Positions 54,245 to 64,000 of a stretch of 64,000 bases of DNA are shown in pieces. Both the position numbers and the translations under genes were made by a program. Within the stretch, counting starts at the first letter, position 1; each line of letters starts with the position of its first letter. The notes under the pieces are model-generated. The model did no database searches. It worked only from the letters and a program-made list of their open reading frames with translations, and was not told where the DNA came from. This stretch comes from Moniliella sp. 'wahieum' (Eukaryota > Basidiomycota > Moniliellomycetes > Moniliellales > Moniliellaceae): NCBI GenBank assembly GCA_003971905.1, contig RSEE01000056.1, positions 372,001-436,000 on the forward strand. Direction: 5' to 3'.

Positions 54245-55539
54245 TTAGGGCGATAGTACGGATGACCTGGTCAATGGCCTGGGCCACATAGTTGACATTG
54301 TTCGAGTTGAGCCCGGCCATGGAGCGATGGCCGTTGGCGGTGAGGTAAATGTGGTGCTGGTCAATCAACGCTTGACACTGCCCGGGGTGAGGCCCGTAAA
54401 GCAGAACATGCCAATTTGCTTGGTAATGTGGACCAGTCCGCCACTGCGGCCGGTGGGGCGTGTGGAGCGCTTCGAGTGCCGAACGCAAGGCAGTGCGCAT
54501 ATCTTGGATGCGGTTACGACATGCCCTCGACGTCCTTTTGCCATTGGGCAAAGAGCACTGGGTTGGTCAACAAGCGCGTGCACCACTTGCGCCCCGTACG
54601 CGGGGGGTTGGAGATCTCGCTACGGGCCAGGATGGACAATTGCGACTTGACCTGCGCCGCGTGGGTGGGGAGAAACGACATGCAGCGCGCCAATTCGCTC
54701 GCCGTACAGCCCGGCATTTTTGGAAAGCTCTGGCACACCAACAAGCCAATGTCGCCCCCGCTCCACAAAGTGCCGCACCGCCCACGCGTCGGCATCCAGG
54801 TCGCCCGAGGCAAAGCCCTGGTACGCACTGGTCAAAGAACGCAAAGTGACGCTTGCGCGCAACAACCTTGCGCAATCTTCCCACTGTGCCTGGTCGGGTC
54901 AACGCCGTGGGGTGGTGCGCACACGCATGCAACAAAAAGATGCCGTCGGCGCCTTTTCCAACGCCGACAGCAAGCCGGCCTCGTCCAGACCGATCGTCTT
55001 GGGGTCGTAGTAGACATAGTCAATTGGCGTGATGCCAGCCTGGGCGAGAATGGCTTGTGGTGGCCCAGGTGGGGTTGGAGAGGTAGAGCTGCTAATGCCA
55101 TTGGGAACGCGTAGAACTTGGACAAAAACATTGCGCCAAATGGTTTTGCGCCCGTGCCCGAGATGTCTGCACAGTGGCCACCCGGCCCTGGGCCAGCGCG
55201 GGACTGGACGCACCAAAGAACCAGCTGGGCCGCCGCGGCAGTAAACGCAGGCAAGCCCGTAATCGGCAGGTACTCGTGGTTCCAGCGCGGGATCCTCGAG
55301 CCACGCGCGCGTGGCCGCTTGCACACTCGGCACACGTACGGCCGGCCCTCGTTGTCCGGTACGCACCCACACGAGATTGACCTTGGTCGGCGCCTTGTCG
55401 CGGCATAGCCGCGCTCAGCTTGAAGATGGGCGGGCGGCGCCGGGGCATCGGTCCACGCATCGACGCTGGCGAGGGGCGGGGTTGGGTGGGTGGGGGGCGG
55501 AATGTGGTTGGTGATGGCGTTGAGACGGTCGCTGGCCAT
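54245..55539 (-). CDS. Aspartate aminotransferase
   Basis: PLP enzyme interconverting aspartate/2-oxoglutarate and oxaloacetate/glutamate. ATG at 55539: MASDRLNAITNHIPPP, VDAWTDAPAAPPIFKLSAAY (after an indel), KVNLVWVR, DNEGRPYV, LPSVQAATRAWLEDPAL, HEYLPITGLPAFTAAAAQLV. The middle has AILAQAGITPIDYVYYDPKT, GLDEAGLLSALEKAP and the 'LLHACAH.PTG' block. HFAFFDQAYQGFASGDLDAD-type text precedes the PLP-lysine block VPELSKNAGLYGERIGAL. The end is YGPHPGQCQALIDQHHIYLT and AGLNSNNVNYVAQAIDQVIR. Stop placed at 54245-54247, assuming one indel; without it the frame runs 53 residues further to 54087. About ten indels. The N-terminus lacks a clear mitochondrial presequence, so a cytosolic form is more likely. 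Confidence 0.88.
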
Positions 55540-57344
55540 GGGAGGGGAGAGAGGGTGTTGTGGTGGGGGGGAGGGAGACGGGGGGGAGAACGAAAAGAGA
55601 GAAGCGGGGGGGGGGGTGGGTTTAAGGAGGGGGCGCGTCCGGCCAAAACGACAAGCGAATGCTGGCTGTCGGACCCACGGGACGCAAGACTCAAGGTCTA
55701 ATATGCTCTGACTCTGGCTGAAAACAGGTGGAAATAACGCCCGACCAAATGCGCAGATAAGCCAGCCGCGCAGGGGGGCAGTGCGTGGCAGCGCTGGTTG
55801 GGTGGCAGCTCGGCGCTGCTGTGCGACCCGTGCGGCCCTCGGCCTGCTGTGGCGCACTAGCACGCAGTGGCCCAGCAGGGCGGCGAAACGCACCCAGGTC
55901 CGCCGCCAGGGGGGAGTGTGTGTGCGTGTGCTGTGCGCGCAGGGGGTGAACTTGCATTGCAGTACCCGCATGCAGGGGCCGCAGCGGCAGCGCTGGGGCG
56001 GCGTGCCGGCTTCCGCCGCAGGAGCAGCGCGGGCCGTGGCTTGGCGATGCTGAGCCTCAGCGCCGCAGCCAGCACACGCGCCGGACAAGCGGGGGGCATG
56101 CGTCCGTCGGGGCGTCGGCTGCAACCGGGCGGGTCGGACGCACCCGGGTGCCAGGCGCGCACGGCAGCTGTGTGCATGCCCGACTGATACGCGCGCCGCT
56201 CGGCGGAACGTTCCGGCCGTGTTCCGCCCGGCATCCGCCGCGGTTGCCGGAGCCGGGGCGGGCGCGTTGGCCAGGCGCGTTGGCACAGGAAGGCACAGGA
56301 ACCCAGCTAACTGCGTCGGGCTGTTCGGTCTTTGCGCGGCTCTGCGCTTCGTTCGTATCTTGGTCTGGGCGTGCAGATGGTAAGCACGCCGGCGGAGGGC
56401 GTGGCGGCGTTGTGCAAAGCCAGCCTGCGCATCGCCGTGTGCGGGGATAAGCTGGCCGGACGCGTACAAAGGGGGGCGCACCCGCTGCCCACGCCCCCGC
56501 CTTGTAGACCAACACGATCATCATGCTATTCGCGGGGTCAGGTTCGTCGATTGTCACTAGCTAGTCATTCTAGTACCCCCTGGATGGCAGCGAACCCTCC
56601 CTGTCTCTCCCTAGCCACTGCGGCACCTACTGTTGGTTGGGCTGCTTGATTGTGGGGTCGTCTGTCTTCGTGCAGCCTTCTGTGTAGGTGCTATAGGGTC
56701 AGCGCATCTCACCCTCCTCCGCAACTCTCCGATCTTATGCCTGCGTCTCCAGTTGGAATCGGCACATGACAAAACTTGAAGCTTGACCCCGACCGACCCC
56801 CACAAAGCCCCCGCCCGCCCCACCCCCGCACAAGCGGTGCATCTCTGAGCCAGCCGCCCGTGTTAATAGCGCATCGGGTGCGCCAGAACCAGCGGCTGCA
56901 CTGGCCTTGGCCCAGCGGCCGCCTGCTAAAGCCCATGACCCGCAGCGTGTATTGCGGGGGCGGGGGGGGGGCGCTTATCGCGCAGACTGAGAGCACAGCG
57001 GCTATAACGCGGGGGACCAAGCTGGCGCTGCGTATTGAACGTTGCACAGACCGACACCAGTGCTTGCACGTCACGTGGGGGGTCGCGGTACGTAAGCCAG
57101 CGGAGACAGTTGAAAGTTGCAAGGGAAGGCGGCGTGTTGTTCGGTGTGCTTCGTTGGCCGGTTATAAGGATAGGGTTGCGCAACCCTAGGCCAATGGGGC
57201 GGGCGTGGTTGGGTGCGGGCGTGCTTTGTGGGCACACCACTGCCACACCGCCTCCGCCCGGCGTCTCTCGCTGCGCGCGCCTTCTCCTCCGCCTCGGCAA
57301 TCCTCCGCTGCGCCTGGCCACGCATCCCACCATGGCCACTGCGT
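55540..57344. other. Divergent promoter region, aminotransferase / Doa10
   Basis: 1.8 kb, very GC-rich, with GCGC- and CGCG-rich stretches and poly-G near 55600 and 56960. Several long open frames on both strands reflect composition. No gene recognised. Confidence 0.45.
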
Positions 57345-60300
57345 ATGGCTGGCCCCGCCACGCCGCCGCGCCGCCCCCCGCGCCGGCCGCCCGCGCGCCC
57401 CGCCGACGCCGACGACACGTGCCGCATCTGCCGCTGCGGCCCCGAGCCTGCCAGCCGCTGCACCACCCCTGCAAGTGCACCGCTCCATCCGCGCCTGCCA
57501 CCAGGACTGGTGCGTCCCTCTCCGAAGCCCTGCGCCCTGCGCCCCGTGCCTAACCCCCCCCCCCCCCCCAACCCAGCCTCGTCGAGTGGCTCCAGCACAG
57601 CCGCAAAATACTGCGAGCTGTGCGGCCACTACTATGTCTTCCACCGCAGATACCGCGCCTCGATGCCGTCGGCCGCCTGCCCGCGTACCACTATGTCCGC
57701 AAGCTCCTCTCCCGCCCACCTTCTGGGCCCACTGCTCCTCCGCCTCGCGCTCTGTGCCCTGTCTGGCTCGTCGCCTTCCCGCTCTCAACATCTTCTATCT
57801 CCGCCGCCTGTTTGCCGGCGTCGATCTGCTGGTCGATGCGCTCGAGACATGGTCCCTCTCCGACCTGCTCCGCTCCTCCGACCGCTCCTCCGGCCCCGAC
57901 CCCGCCGCCGCCCCGCGCCGACGCCGCCAGCCGCACCAGCCCACACGCCTCGTCCGACCCCGCGCTTCCGTGGGACCCAGCCCCTGCTCGCCCGCCTCTG
58001 GGCCATGTTCTTCTCCCCCGCCCCGCCTGCCCAGCCCCACCACCAGCCAGGACCGCTGTCGTGGGAGTCCTGGGCTCGTATTGACCTGTCTTCTCTCCTC
58101 GCCTCGACCAGCGACAATGTGTTCCAGGCCTGGTCTTGACCGCCGTCATCATCGTCGTCTTTGTCTCCATCTTTCTCTTGCGCGAGTGATCGTGCAGAAT
58201 ATGCCCCACGCGCCCATCCTTGGCGACAACCCCGCAGAGGAGGAGGCAGAAGAAGGAGAAGAACAGTGCAACCACCTGAGATGCCACCCCCGCGCTTTGA
58301 CGTTTTCTTCCCGCGCCCTGTACCGGCCATCGACCCCCCCCTTTGCTGACGCTCCTGTCGACGCGGATGACGTAGCGCAAGAGACGATGCGCCGGCATCC
58401 GATGCGGCCCAGCGCTCCATGTCTCAGCACGACTCGGAAGACGATGATTGGGGCTTGGAAGAAGACATTGACGATCCCTTTCCCGATTGGAACCGCACCT
58501 TTGAGGGGCCCATGGCGCCCCCCAAGTGCCCAATGTCGATGAACTCGCCGCCCCGGTCGGCCCAGCTCCACCCAACCCCGCTGTCCCCCTGCCCCCGCAC
58601 CTGGATTGGCTCCGTGCCCCCTCGCCTCCCCATCTGGACGACGCTGCCATGGCCCTCACCCCCGACGAGGTCCTTCGCGCGCGTCGTCGGCAGTTGCGGG
58701 AACAGATGGGCATGCCGCCGGAATCCGAACCGACATTCGCCACTTCCCACGCGTTCGAGGCCCCTGCCCAAGGAGCAGCGAGGGAGGGCAATTCGGACCC
58801 GGCGGCTCACGCGATGGACATGGACCGGCGGCGGCGCCGCATGCAGGCACTTTGTTGGACCCGCACCTGGATGTCCGAGGTGCCGCGGCTGCACCCGAAG
58901 GTCTTCCGACGGGCATCGACCTGGACCAAGCGGCTCCTCCAGTGGTGCCGCCAGGCCTCCTGGGCCATGTGCATCCACCCCACCCACAGGGTGCCCCCGC
59001 TGGCGCGCCCGATGGGATGCGCACCTACCTCGTCCCGATTCGCCCGCCTCTTGATGCAACGGCAGGGATTCAGGGGACCCAGTCGGATTATGCGAATTAC
59101 ATTGATGCGGTCGGTAATATCCTCACCTACGACGGGATGCAGGGCATGTCCATTGCCGAGCCCGTGACCGACGAGCAGCCGCACCGCCGCCATGCCCATG
59201 CGGAAGCGGAGGGAGGGGGCGGAGCTGCGTTGGATGCTCTTCCCGCCCCGGGGCACGAGGAGCAGGGCCCAGCAGCGCAGGGGCTGGATGCTGGCGACGA
59301 CGAAGGATGGGAAGACGTGGATGAAAATGAGGATGAGGACCCTCCGGCCGAAGCATGGGATGAGGAGGACGAGGAAGGGGATGAACGTATGATGGAGGAT
59401 GACATGGATGGGATTTTCGAGGCGATCGGCTTGCATGGTCCCATCATGGGCCTGGTGCAGAACTTGGCCATCCTTTCGGCACTCTGCAGTTTTGGCATCC
59501 TCTTCCTCGGTGCCCTGCCGCTCTTCATGGGCCGGTGTCTCCGCACGGGCGAGGCTGTGATTGCGTTGGGCAAGGCTCCCATTTATCTCTTGCGCCTTGT
59601 CACTGATCCTTTCTTTGATGCGCTCATCACGGGCTTGGAACGTGTGCTGTCCCAGCTGTTTGGCACCGACCTGGCCTCCCTCGTGCCTGCTTCGGCGCCC
59701 GCCGCAGCGAGCGAGGCCGTCCAGGCCGTCGCTACCCCGCTGTCCGCCGGCCCTGCCTCCTCCTCCTCCTCGTTATGGGGTGCCGCCGAAACGCAGGTGC
59801 AGCACGTGCTCTCCGTGACCCACGCCTACCTCCTTGACGCCCACGATCGATTCCGCGTGTATGTGATGGGCACCTCCATCGCCCAGCGCGTGACGGCCAT
59901 CCTGCTCGGGTATGCCTACTACATTGGCTTTCTGCTTGTGCATCTCAACCTGTCCATGCGCCTCAATTGGAAGATGGACGAGTGGATGCTGCAGTGGACC
60001 AAGTCCCAACTGGTGGTGATCAAGGTGGGTGGATTCATCGGGATTGAGCTGATCGTTTCCCCCTTGGGTGTGGTGTGCTGCTGCTGGACCTGGCCACGTT
60101 GCCGCTCCAACTGGGTCCCGGGCCGGGCGGCCTGGATGCGCAGCAGGCGCTGGCCTTGCGAAGCCAGTCGTTCGCCTCGGCGCCGATTACCTGGACGTTC
60201 CTCCACTGGGTGGCCGGCACGCTGTACATGTTCTTCTTTGCTCAGTTTGTTAGTCTCACCCGGGACATTGCGCGTCCAGGCGTGCTGTGCTGGATCCGGG

Positions 60301-62298
60301 ACCCGAACGACCCAACTTCCAGCCTGTCAAGGAGATCCTCGAGCGCCGTTCCGTCACCCAGCTGGCCAAGACCGGGCTCAGCATCTTGATCTACGCCGTG
60401 GCGCTGTTCAGCACGGTGGCCCTACCGAGTTTCCTCGCGCGCTACGCTGCGCCACTACTGGGCGTGCACGTGGTACCGATCCAACTGCACTACTCGAGCT
60501 ACGCCTCGTACGGCCTCGAGCTAGCCGGCATCCTGACCTTGTTCCCCTGGCTGATCAAGAAGGCGTCGCCACCACGCATGACCAAGCGCCTCTACTCGCG
60601 CTGGTGGAAATTCGTCGCGCGTCAGCTCCGTCTCTCCTCCTTCCTCCTCGCGGCGGACGCCACCTCGCCGAGGAAGGCTGGCCCCTCCACGACATGGACC
60701 AAGTCGACCCTCTCCCGGTCCCCTTGGACCCCATGTCTCTCCGTCTCGCCAGCTTGGTCCCCGGTACAGACTCTCGCCCCGCCGTCCCCGGCGCTGGGCC
60801 GGACGACCCAGCCCAGCTTACCGCCGCCCCGCCGAAACGCCCCTCCCGCTCCAATCTGGCGCAGCGGCGCCGACGGCAACGCCAACGCCAACGCGGCGGC
60901 AAGAGCGCATGGAAGCCGATACGCCGCCGCAGGGCACGTTTGCGCGCGTGCCCGCGGACAACAATGCGATCATGTCGACGGCGCTGGTGATTCCTACCAA
61001 TGCGCGCGGCATCCCGCTCGACGAGAAGGGCATGGCGGAACTGCGCGCACAGCATGCCGCCATGGCGCGCCAACGCCGGCGCGGCGGCGAACGGACGCAG
61101 TATACGATTGTCTATGTCCCCCGCAGCTGCGCGTGCGCTTGTGGTCCTTTGTCCTGGCGCTCGCACTCAGTTTGGCCATTGGCTTGACGCTGGCTGTTGT
61201 CGTCCCGCTCGCGACTGGTCGCAAGGCCGTGCGCACCCTCTACCGCGTCACCGGGCCCGTGCACGACGGCCATGCGCTCTTGCTCGGCGCCTGCATCTGG
61301 CTCGCCCTCGTCGGCGGGCAAGACGCTGCACCGCTACCACCGCTACTTCGCATACCGCCGCCCGGGGCGGTGCGTCGTCGTACGCTGCGCCGCAGGCGCG
61401 GAGCGGCTGGATCGAGGCGCACGTGCCTGGCTGGGTGCGGGCTGTGGCGCACGCGCGGCGCGCCGAGGCGTGCTGGGCATGGGATACGGCCAAGTGGCTC
61501 GCGCAAATCGCATTCAAGCGCGGGCTGGTGGCGTTGCTGTGTGGGCTGACGGTGCAGCAGTACATTGAGCTTCCGTTGCGCTACGGCCTGCGGCCCACGC
61601 AGCCCATCCGCATCTCGCTCGGCCAGGCGTGGGTGACGGGTCATGGCCTGGCGGCTCGCCGTGTTCTGGGTCCCCGACCGCACGTACGACCTCTGGCTCG
61701 GCCAACGCCCGCAGTACAAAACCTCGCGTGGCAGTTGACTGCCCTGCTCGCTCTCTCCCGCCCGCTGCGGCTGGCTTGCGATCCAGCTCGGCCTACGCCG
61801 GGACGGGTGGGACGGGCAGTGCGTCCTGCGCCACGCTTACCTCGTCGCTGCGGCCCATGTCGCTCTGTACTTTGCCCACTTGCTCCTCCAGTCCGCCATG
61901 GCCACCTGGACCGAAGCTATCCGCGACGAAGTTTACCTCGAGTCGACCGAGTTGAAAGATTATGACCCCAATCCTAATCCCAATCCCAATCCCTCCCCCA
62001 TCCCCTACTCTCCATCCCGATCCTACTCCCACCCCGATCCTACCCTCCATTCCAATACCGAGGTCGATCCCGACCTGCATGCCGATGGCGATGCCGATCC
62101 CGCCGAGGCGGAGGCACCTTCTTCGCGCCCCGCACCGGCCGCCGGGCGCCAGGCACCGCCACCGCCACCGCCACCGCGCACGCCAACTTGAACCGCAACG
62201 CGTTCGACCACGACCCGCCGCCCACAGCGACGCGGCTCAACGCGTACGAGTCTGAAGGGCCCATCCCCGACGCGTGGTTGGACCCCACGCAAGCGTGA
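57345..62298 (+). CDS. DOA10: Doa10/MARCH6-type ER ubiquitin ligase
   Basis: Multi-spanning E3 ligase of the ER and inner nuclear membrane for ER-associated degradation. ATG at 57345 gives MAGPATPPRRPPRRPPARPA then the RING-CH finger: DADDTCRICRCGPEPAS, LHHPCKC-TGSIRACHQD, split by a 67-nt intron (57510-57576, branch CCTAACC), then CLVEWLQHSR-KYCELCGHYY. RYRASMP and LPAYHYVRKLLSR follow, as in the family. After a disordered acidic part: WEDVDENEDEDPPAEAWDEE, MDGIFEAIGLHGPIMGLVQN and a long series of membrane segments (LSALCSFGILFLGALPLFMG; IAQRVTAILLGYAYYIGFLL; GTLYMFFFAQFVSLTRDIAR; LSILIYAVALFSTVALPSFL; LWSFVLALALSLAIGLTLAV). C-terminus AYLVAAAHVALYFAHLLLQS, RDEVYLESTELKDYDPN and ESEGPIPDAWLDPTQA, TGA 62296-62298. 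Many indels. Alternative ATG at 57332 is out of frame. Confidence 0.9.
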
Positions 62299-63185
62299 AG
62301 GCGGTAGGGTGTCGTGTTTCCTGCGCTGCGCGCCGCTTGCGCGCCCGCTGCGCGTCATAGCTTTCCTGTTCCCCTCGTTGTTGCGTTCCAGTGGATGTGC
62401 GTATGTGTGTATTGTGTGTGTGGGGGCGGGGTACGGTTCACGCAAGAGGGAAGGATAGGAGAAGATGAGCAAACTGAAAACGCTCCCCTTGAGTTGTCTG
62501 TCTCTGAGATGGGAGAGATGGTTTAGATGAACGATGGGGTGTGGGAGGCAGACAAAGAATCAGGCACGACATGCGGCAGGAGAAAGATGATCGATGAGAT
62601 CTGAGAACCCCAACCACGCAAGCCAGGAACAGACGCATTCTCCGAGCCGGGAGAGGGGCTACAGTAGATATAGGATGGGAGACCGACGAGCCCGAGGGGG
62701 CGGCTGGTTCCCGCTTCGGCAGGGCGCAACGTGCAGCCTGGGCCGATGAGATCGATGATCGATGTTCGATGATCCGAGGCGCGGGCCCAGGCTGCCCCCG
62801 TGCCGGCGCTGGCGCCGTGTGCGGTGCAGTGCGCCTGCGTCCGGGGCAAGCGGGCGCGCAGCCGCAGGCACCAGCGCCAGCGCGCAGCATGGCGCACGGG
62901 CGCCGGGCGGCAGGAACGCGCTCGGCGCACGCACGCGCCTGTGCGATCGGCTGCTCGGCGGCCAGACTGCCTCTGTGCGGCACAGCCCGCGGCGGGCAGA
63001 GGCACGGCGCGTGTGTGTGTGCGCGTGCATGCAGCCTGCCCCATCGGGCATGCATGCTGCATCATGCTTTGCGGCTGCCCCTCACGCATCGCCCAGCGCC
63101 TCGGCTGTTGCTGGGGCTGGGCGGGGATTGGGTTGGGTTGGGTGTTGCGCCGGCTGCTCCTCTCCATCCCCCCTCCGCCTCGGCC
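62299..63185. other. Intergenic
   Basis: 3' end of Doa10 and upstream region of the protease gene. TG-rich tract at 62398-62425 and GATCGATGATCG-type sequence at 62750-62775. No gene recognised. Confidence 0.45.
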
Positions 63186-64000
63186 ATGGCCAGCCCACAC
63201 GCCTCCCCCTGGGCCTCCTCCGGGCCTCCTCCTGGGCCTCTGCCTGCCTCTGCCTCTGCCTCTGTCTCTGCCTCTGCCGCCGCCACCGCCACGGCCACCG
63301 CCTCCCCCTCCTCCTCCCGCTCGGCCCACTCCCCACCCATCTCTCCCCGGCCCTCACCCGCCTCGTCGTCGTTTGCACCCGCTCCGCCAGCCGCTTCGCC
63401 ATCTGCGTTGCCATCTGCTTCGCCCTCTGCCTCCACTGCCTCCACCGCCTCCATCGCCTCCACAGGCCACGCGCCCCATCGGCGCCAGGCACATCCTCCC
63501 ACTGGGGCCCACTCGTCGGTCTTTGCCTCGGCTTCTCCTTCGGCCTCGGCCTCTGCCTCTACCTCTGCCTCTGCCTCTACCTCTGCCTCGGCCTCGGTCT
63601 CTACTTCTGCATCTGCCTCCCACTCTGCATCCTCCGGCTCAGAATCCGACTCGGACTCCGACTCGAGCAACGTGCCGCTGCCCGGTGGCAACACCAACGG
63701 CACCATTGCCCACCCAGGCGACTACCACAACGCCACCCTCTTCACCCTAACCAATCGCGGTGGCGCCGGTGAGTTTGTCTACACCCTCCCCCTCACCATT
63801 GCCAACCAGTCCGTCCTGGTCCAAGCCGACACGGGCTCCAGCGACCTGTTCCTCGCCTCGACCGATTGCCACTCGGCTGCGTGCACACAAGGAGCAGACC
63901 AAGGCCTCCACCTCTTCGATGGCTCCCAACTGTCCAACCGCGAGATCACTGTCCCGCTCGCCTACCCCGCGGGCAAGGTGGTCGGCTCCATTGTCACCTC
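63186..64000 (+). CDS. Pepsin-family aspartic protease, N-terminal part
   Basis: Cut by the window end. The frame from ATG 63186 (MASPHASPWASSGPPPGPLP) is open to 64000. It is first an Ala/Ser-rich low-complexity stretch (SASASASTSASASTSASASV) with an acidic Ser run (SGSESDSDSDSS), then the mature enzyme start: HNATLFTLTNRGGAGEFVYT, LPLTIANQSVLVQADTGSSD-LFLAS. DTGSS is the first catalytic Asp motif; C...C in TDCHSAACTQG would be the flap-side disulfide. The start is doubtful: the same frame is open upstream and holds a hydrophobic stretch (RLLLGLGGDWVGLGVAPAAP), so a secretion signal may begin before 63186 behind an indel. The Ser-rich part between prosegment and core is unusual in position; a GPI or wall-linked enzyme (yapsin-like) is possible. 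Confidence 0.8.
   Translation, partial: MASPHASPWASSGPPPGPLPASASASVSASAAATATATASPSSSRSAHSPPISPRPSPASSSFAPAPPAASPSALPSASPSASTASTASIASTGHAPHRRQAHPPTGAHSSVFASASPSASASASTSASASTSASASVSTSASASHSASSGSESDSDSDSSNVPLPGGNTNGTIAHPGDYHNATLFTLTNRGGAGEFVYTLPLTIANQSVLVQADTGSSDLFLASTDCHSAACTQGADQGLHLFDGSQLSNREITVPLAYPAGKVVGSIVT

Noticed and set aside
62762-63772. Two plus-strand frames of over 300 codons rich in Leu/Pro/Cys
   Set aside because: Wrong frames of the Ser/Ala-rich protease segment; the DTGSS frame is the real one.

Overview
The window is nuclear DNA of a filamentous or yeast-like fungus, most likely a basidiomycete. It is GC-rich. Introns are short (about 50-90 nt, one of about 150 nt), start with GTRNGT and often carry a CTAAC/CTAAT branch site. 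Complex I subunits are present, so it is not a Saccharomyces-type yeast. Secreted DPBB, purine permease, Axl2-like and Doa10 genes look fungal. A placement in Ustilaginomycotina is only a guess.

Most host genes are broken by small indels, often beside G/C homopolymers, although the fragments line up in order over highly conserved housekeeping proteins. I read these as consensus errors of the assembly, not as pseudogenes, and give one merged span per gene.

Layout. 0-7.6 kb: perilipin-like lipid-droplet protein (-), Pcl-type cyclin (+), unknown membrane protein (+). 8.4-14.2 kb: meiotic recombination gene MND1 (-) built of microexons, divergent from a 2-oxoglutarate/Fe(II) oxygenase (+), then the farnesyl/geranylgeranyltransferase alpha subunit (+). 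14.9-20.3 kb: P5C dehydrogenase (-), secreted purine nucleoside permease family protein (-), NAD(P)-binding Rossmann protein (-). 21-25 kb: a mitochondrial group, NDUFA8 (+), uL13m (-) and NDUFA13 (+), followed by ITP pyrophosphatase (+). 26.3-29.8 kb: Axl2-like transmembrane protein (-). 30.4-36.0 kb: a complete Ty1/copia retrotransposon (-) with near-identical LTRs and a perfect 5-bp target duplication. 37.2-44.3 kb: intron-containing tRNA-Asp, mitochondrial enoyl-CoA hydratase (+), small secreted double-psi beta-barrel protein (-), ribosomal stalk protein P1 (+). 45-50.2 kb: EST1/SMG7-like protein (-) and an RS/His-rich nuclear-type protein (-). 51.0-53.5 kb: a non-autonomous LTR element in the tandem form LTR-int-LTR-int-LTR, again with a perfect target duplication. 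54.2-64 kb: aspartate aminotransferase (-), Doa10 ubiquitin ligase (+), and the start of a pepsin-type aspartic protease (+, cut by the window end).

The most novel material is in the mobile DNA. The small tandem LTR element has the same LTR-adjacent 11-base primer-site sequence (one mismatch) and the same G-run before the 3' LTR as the autonomous copia element, which suggests it is mobilised by that family. The shared site has the form expected of an anticodon-loop (half-tRNA) primer.
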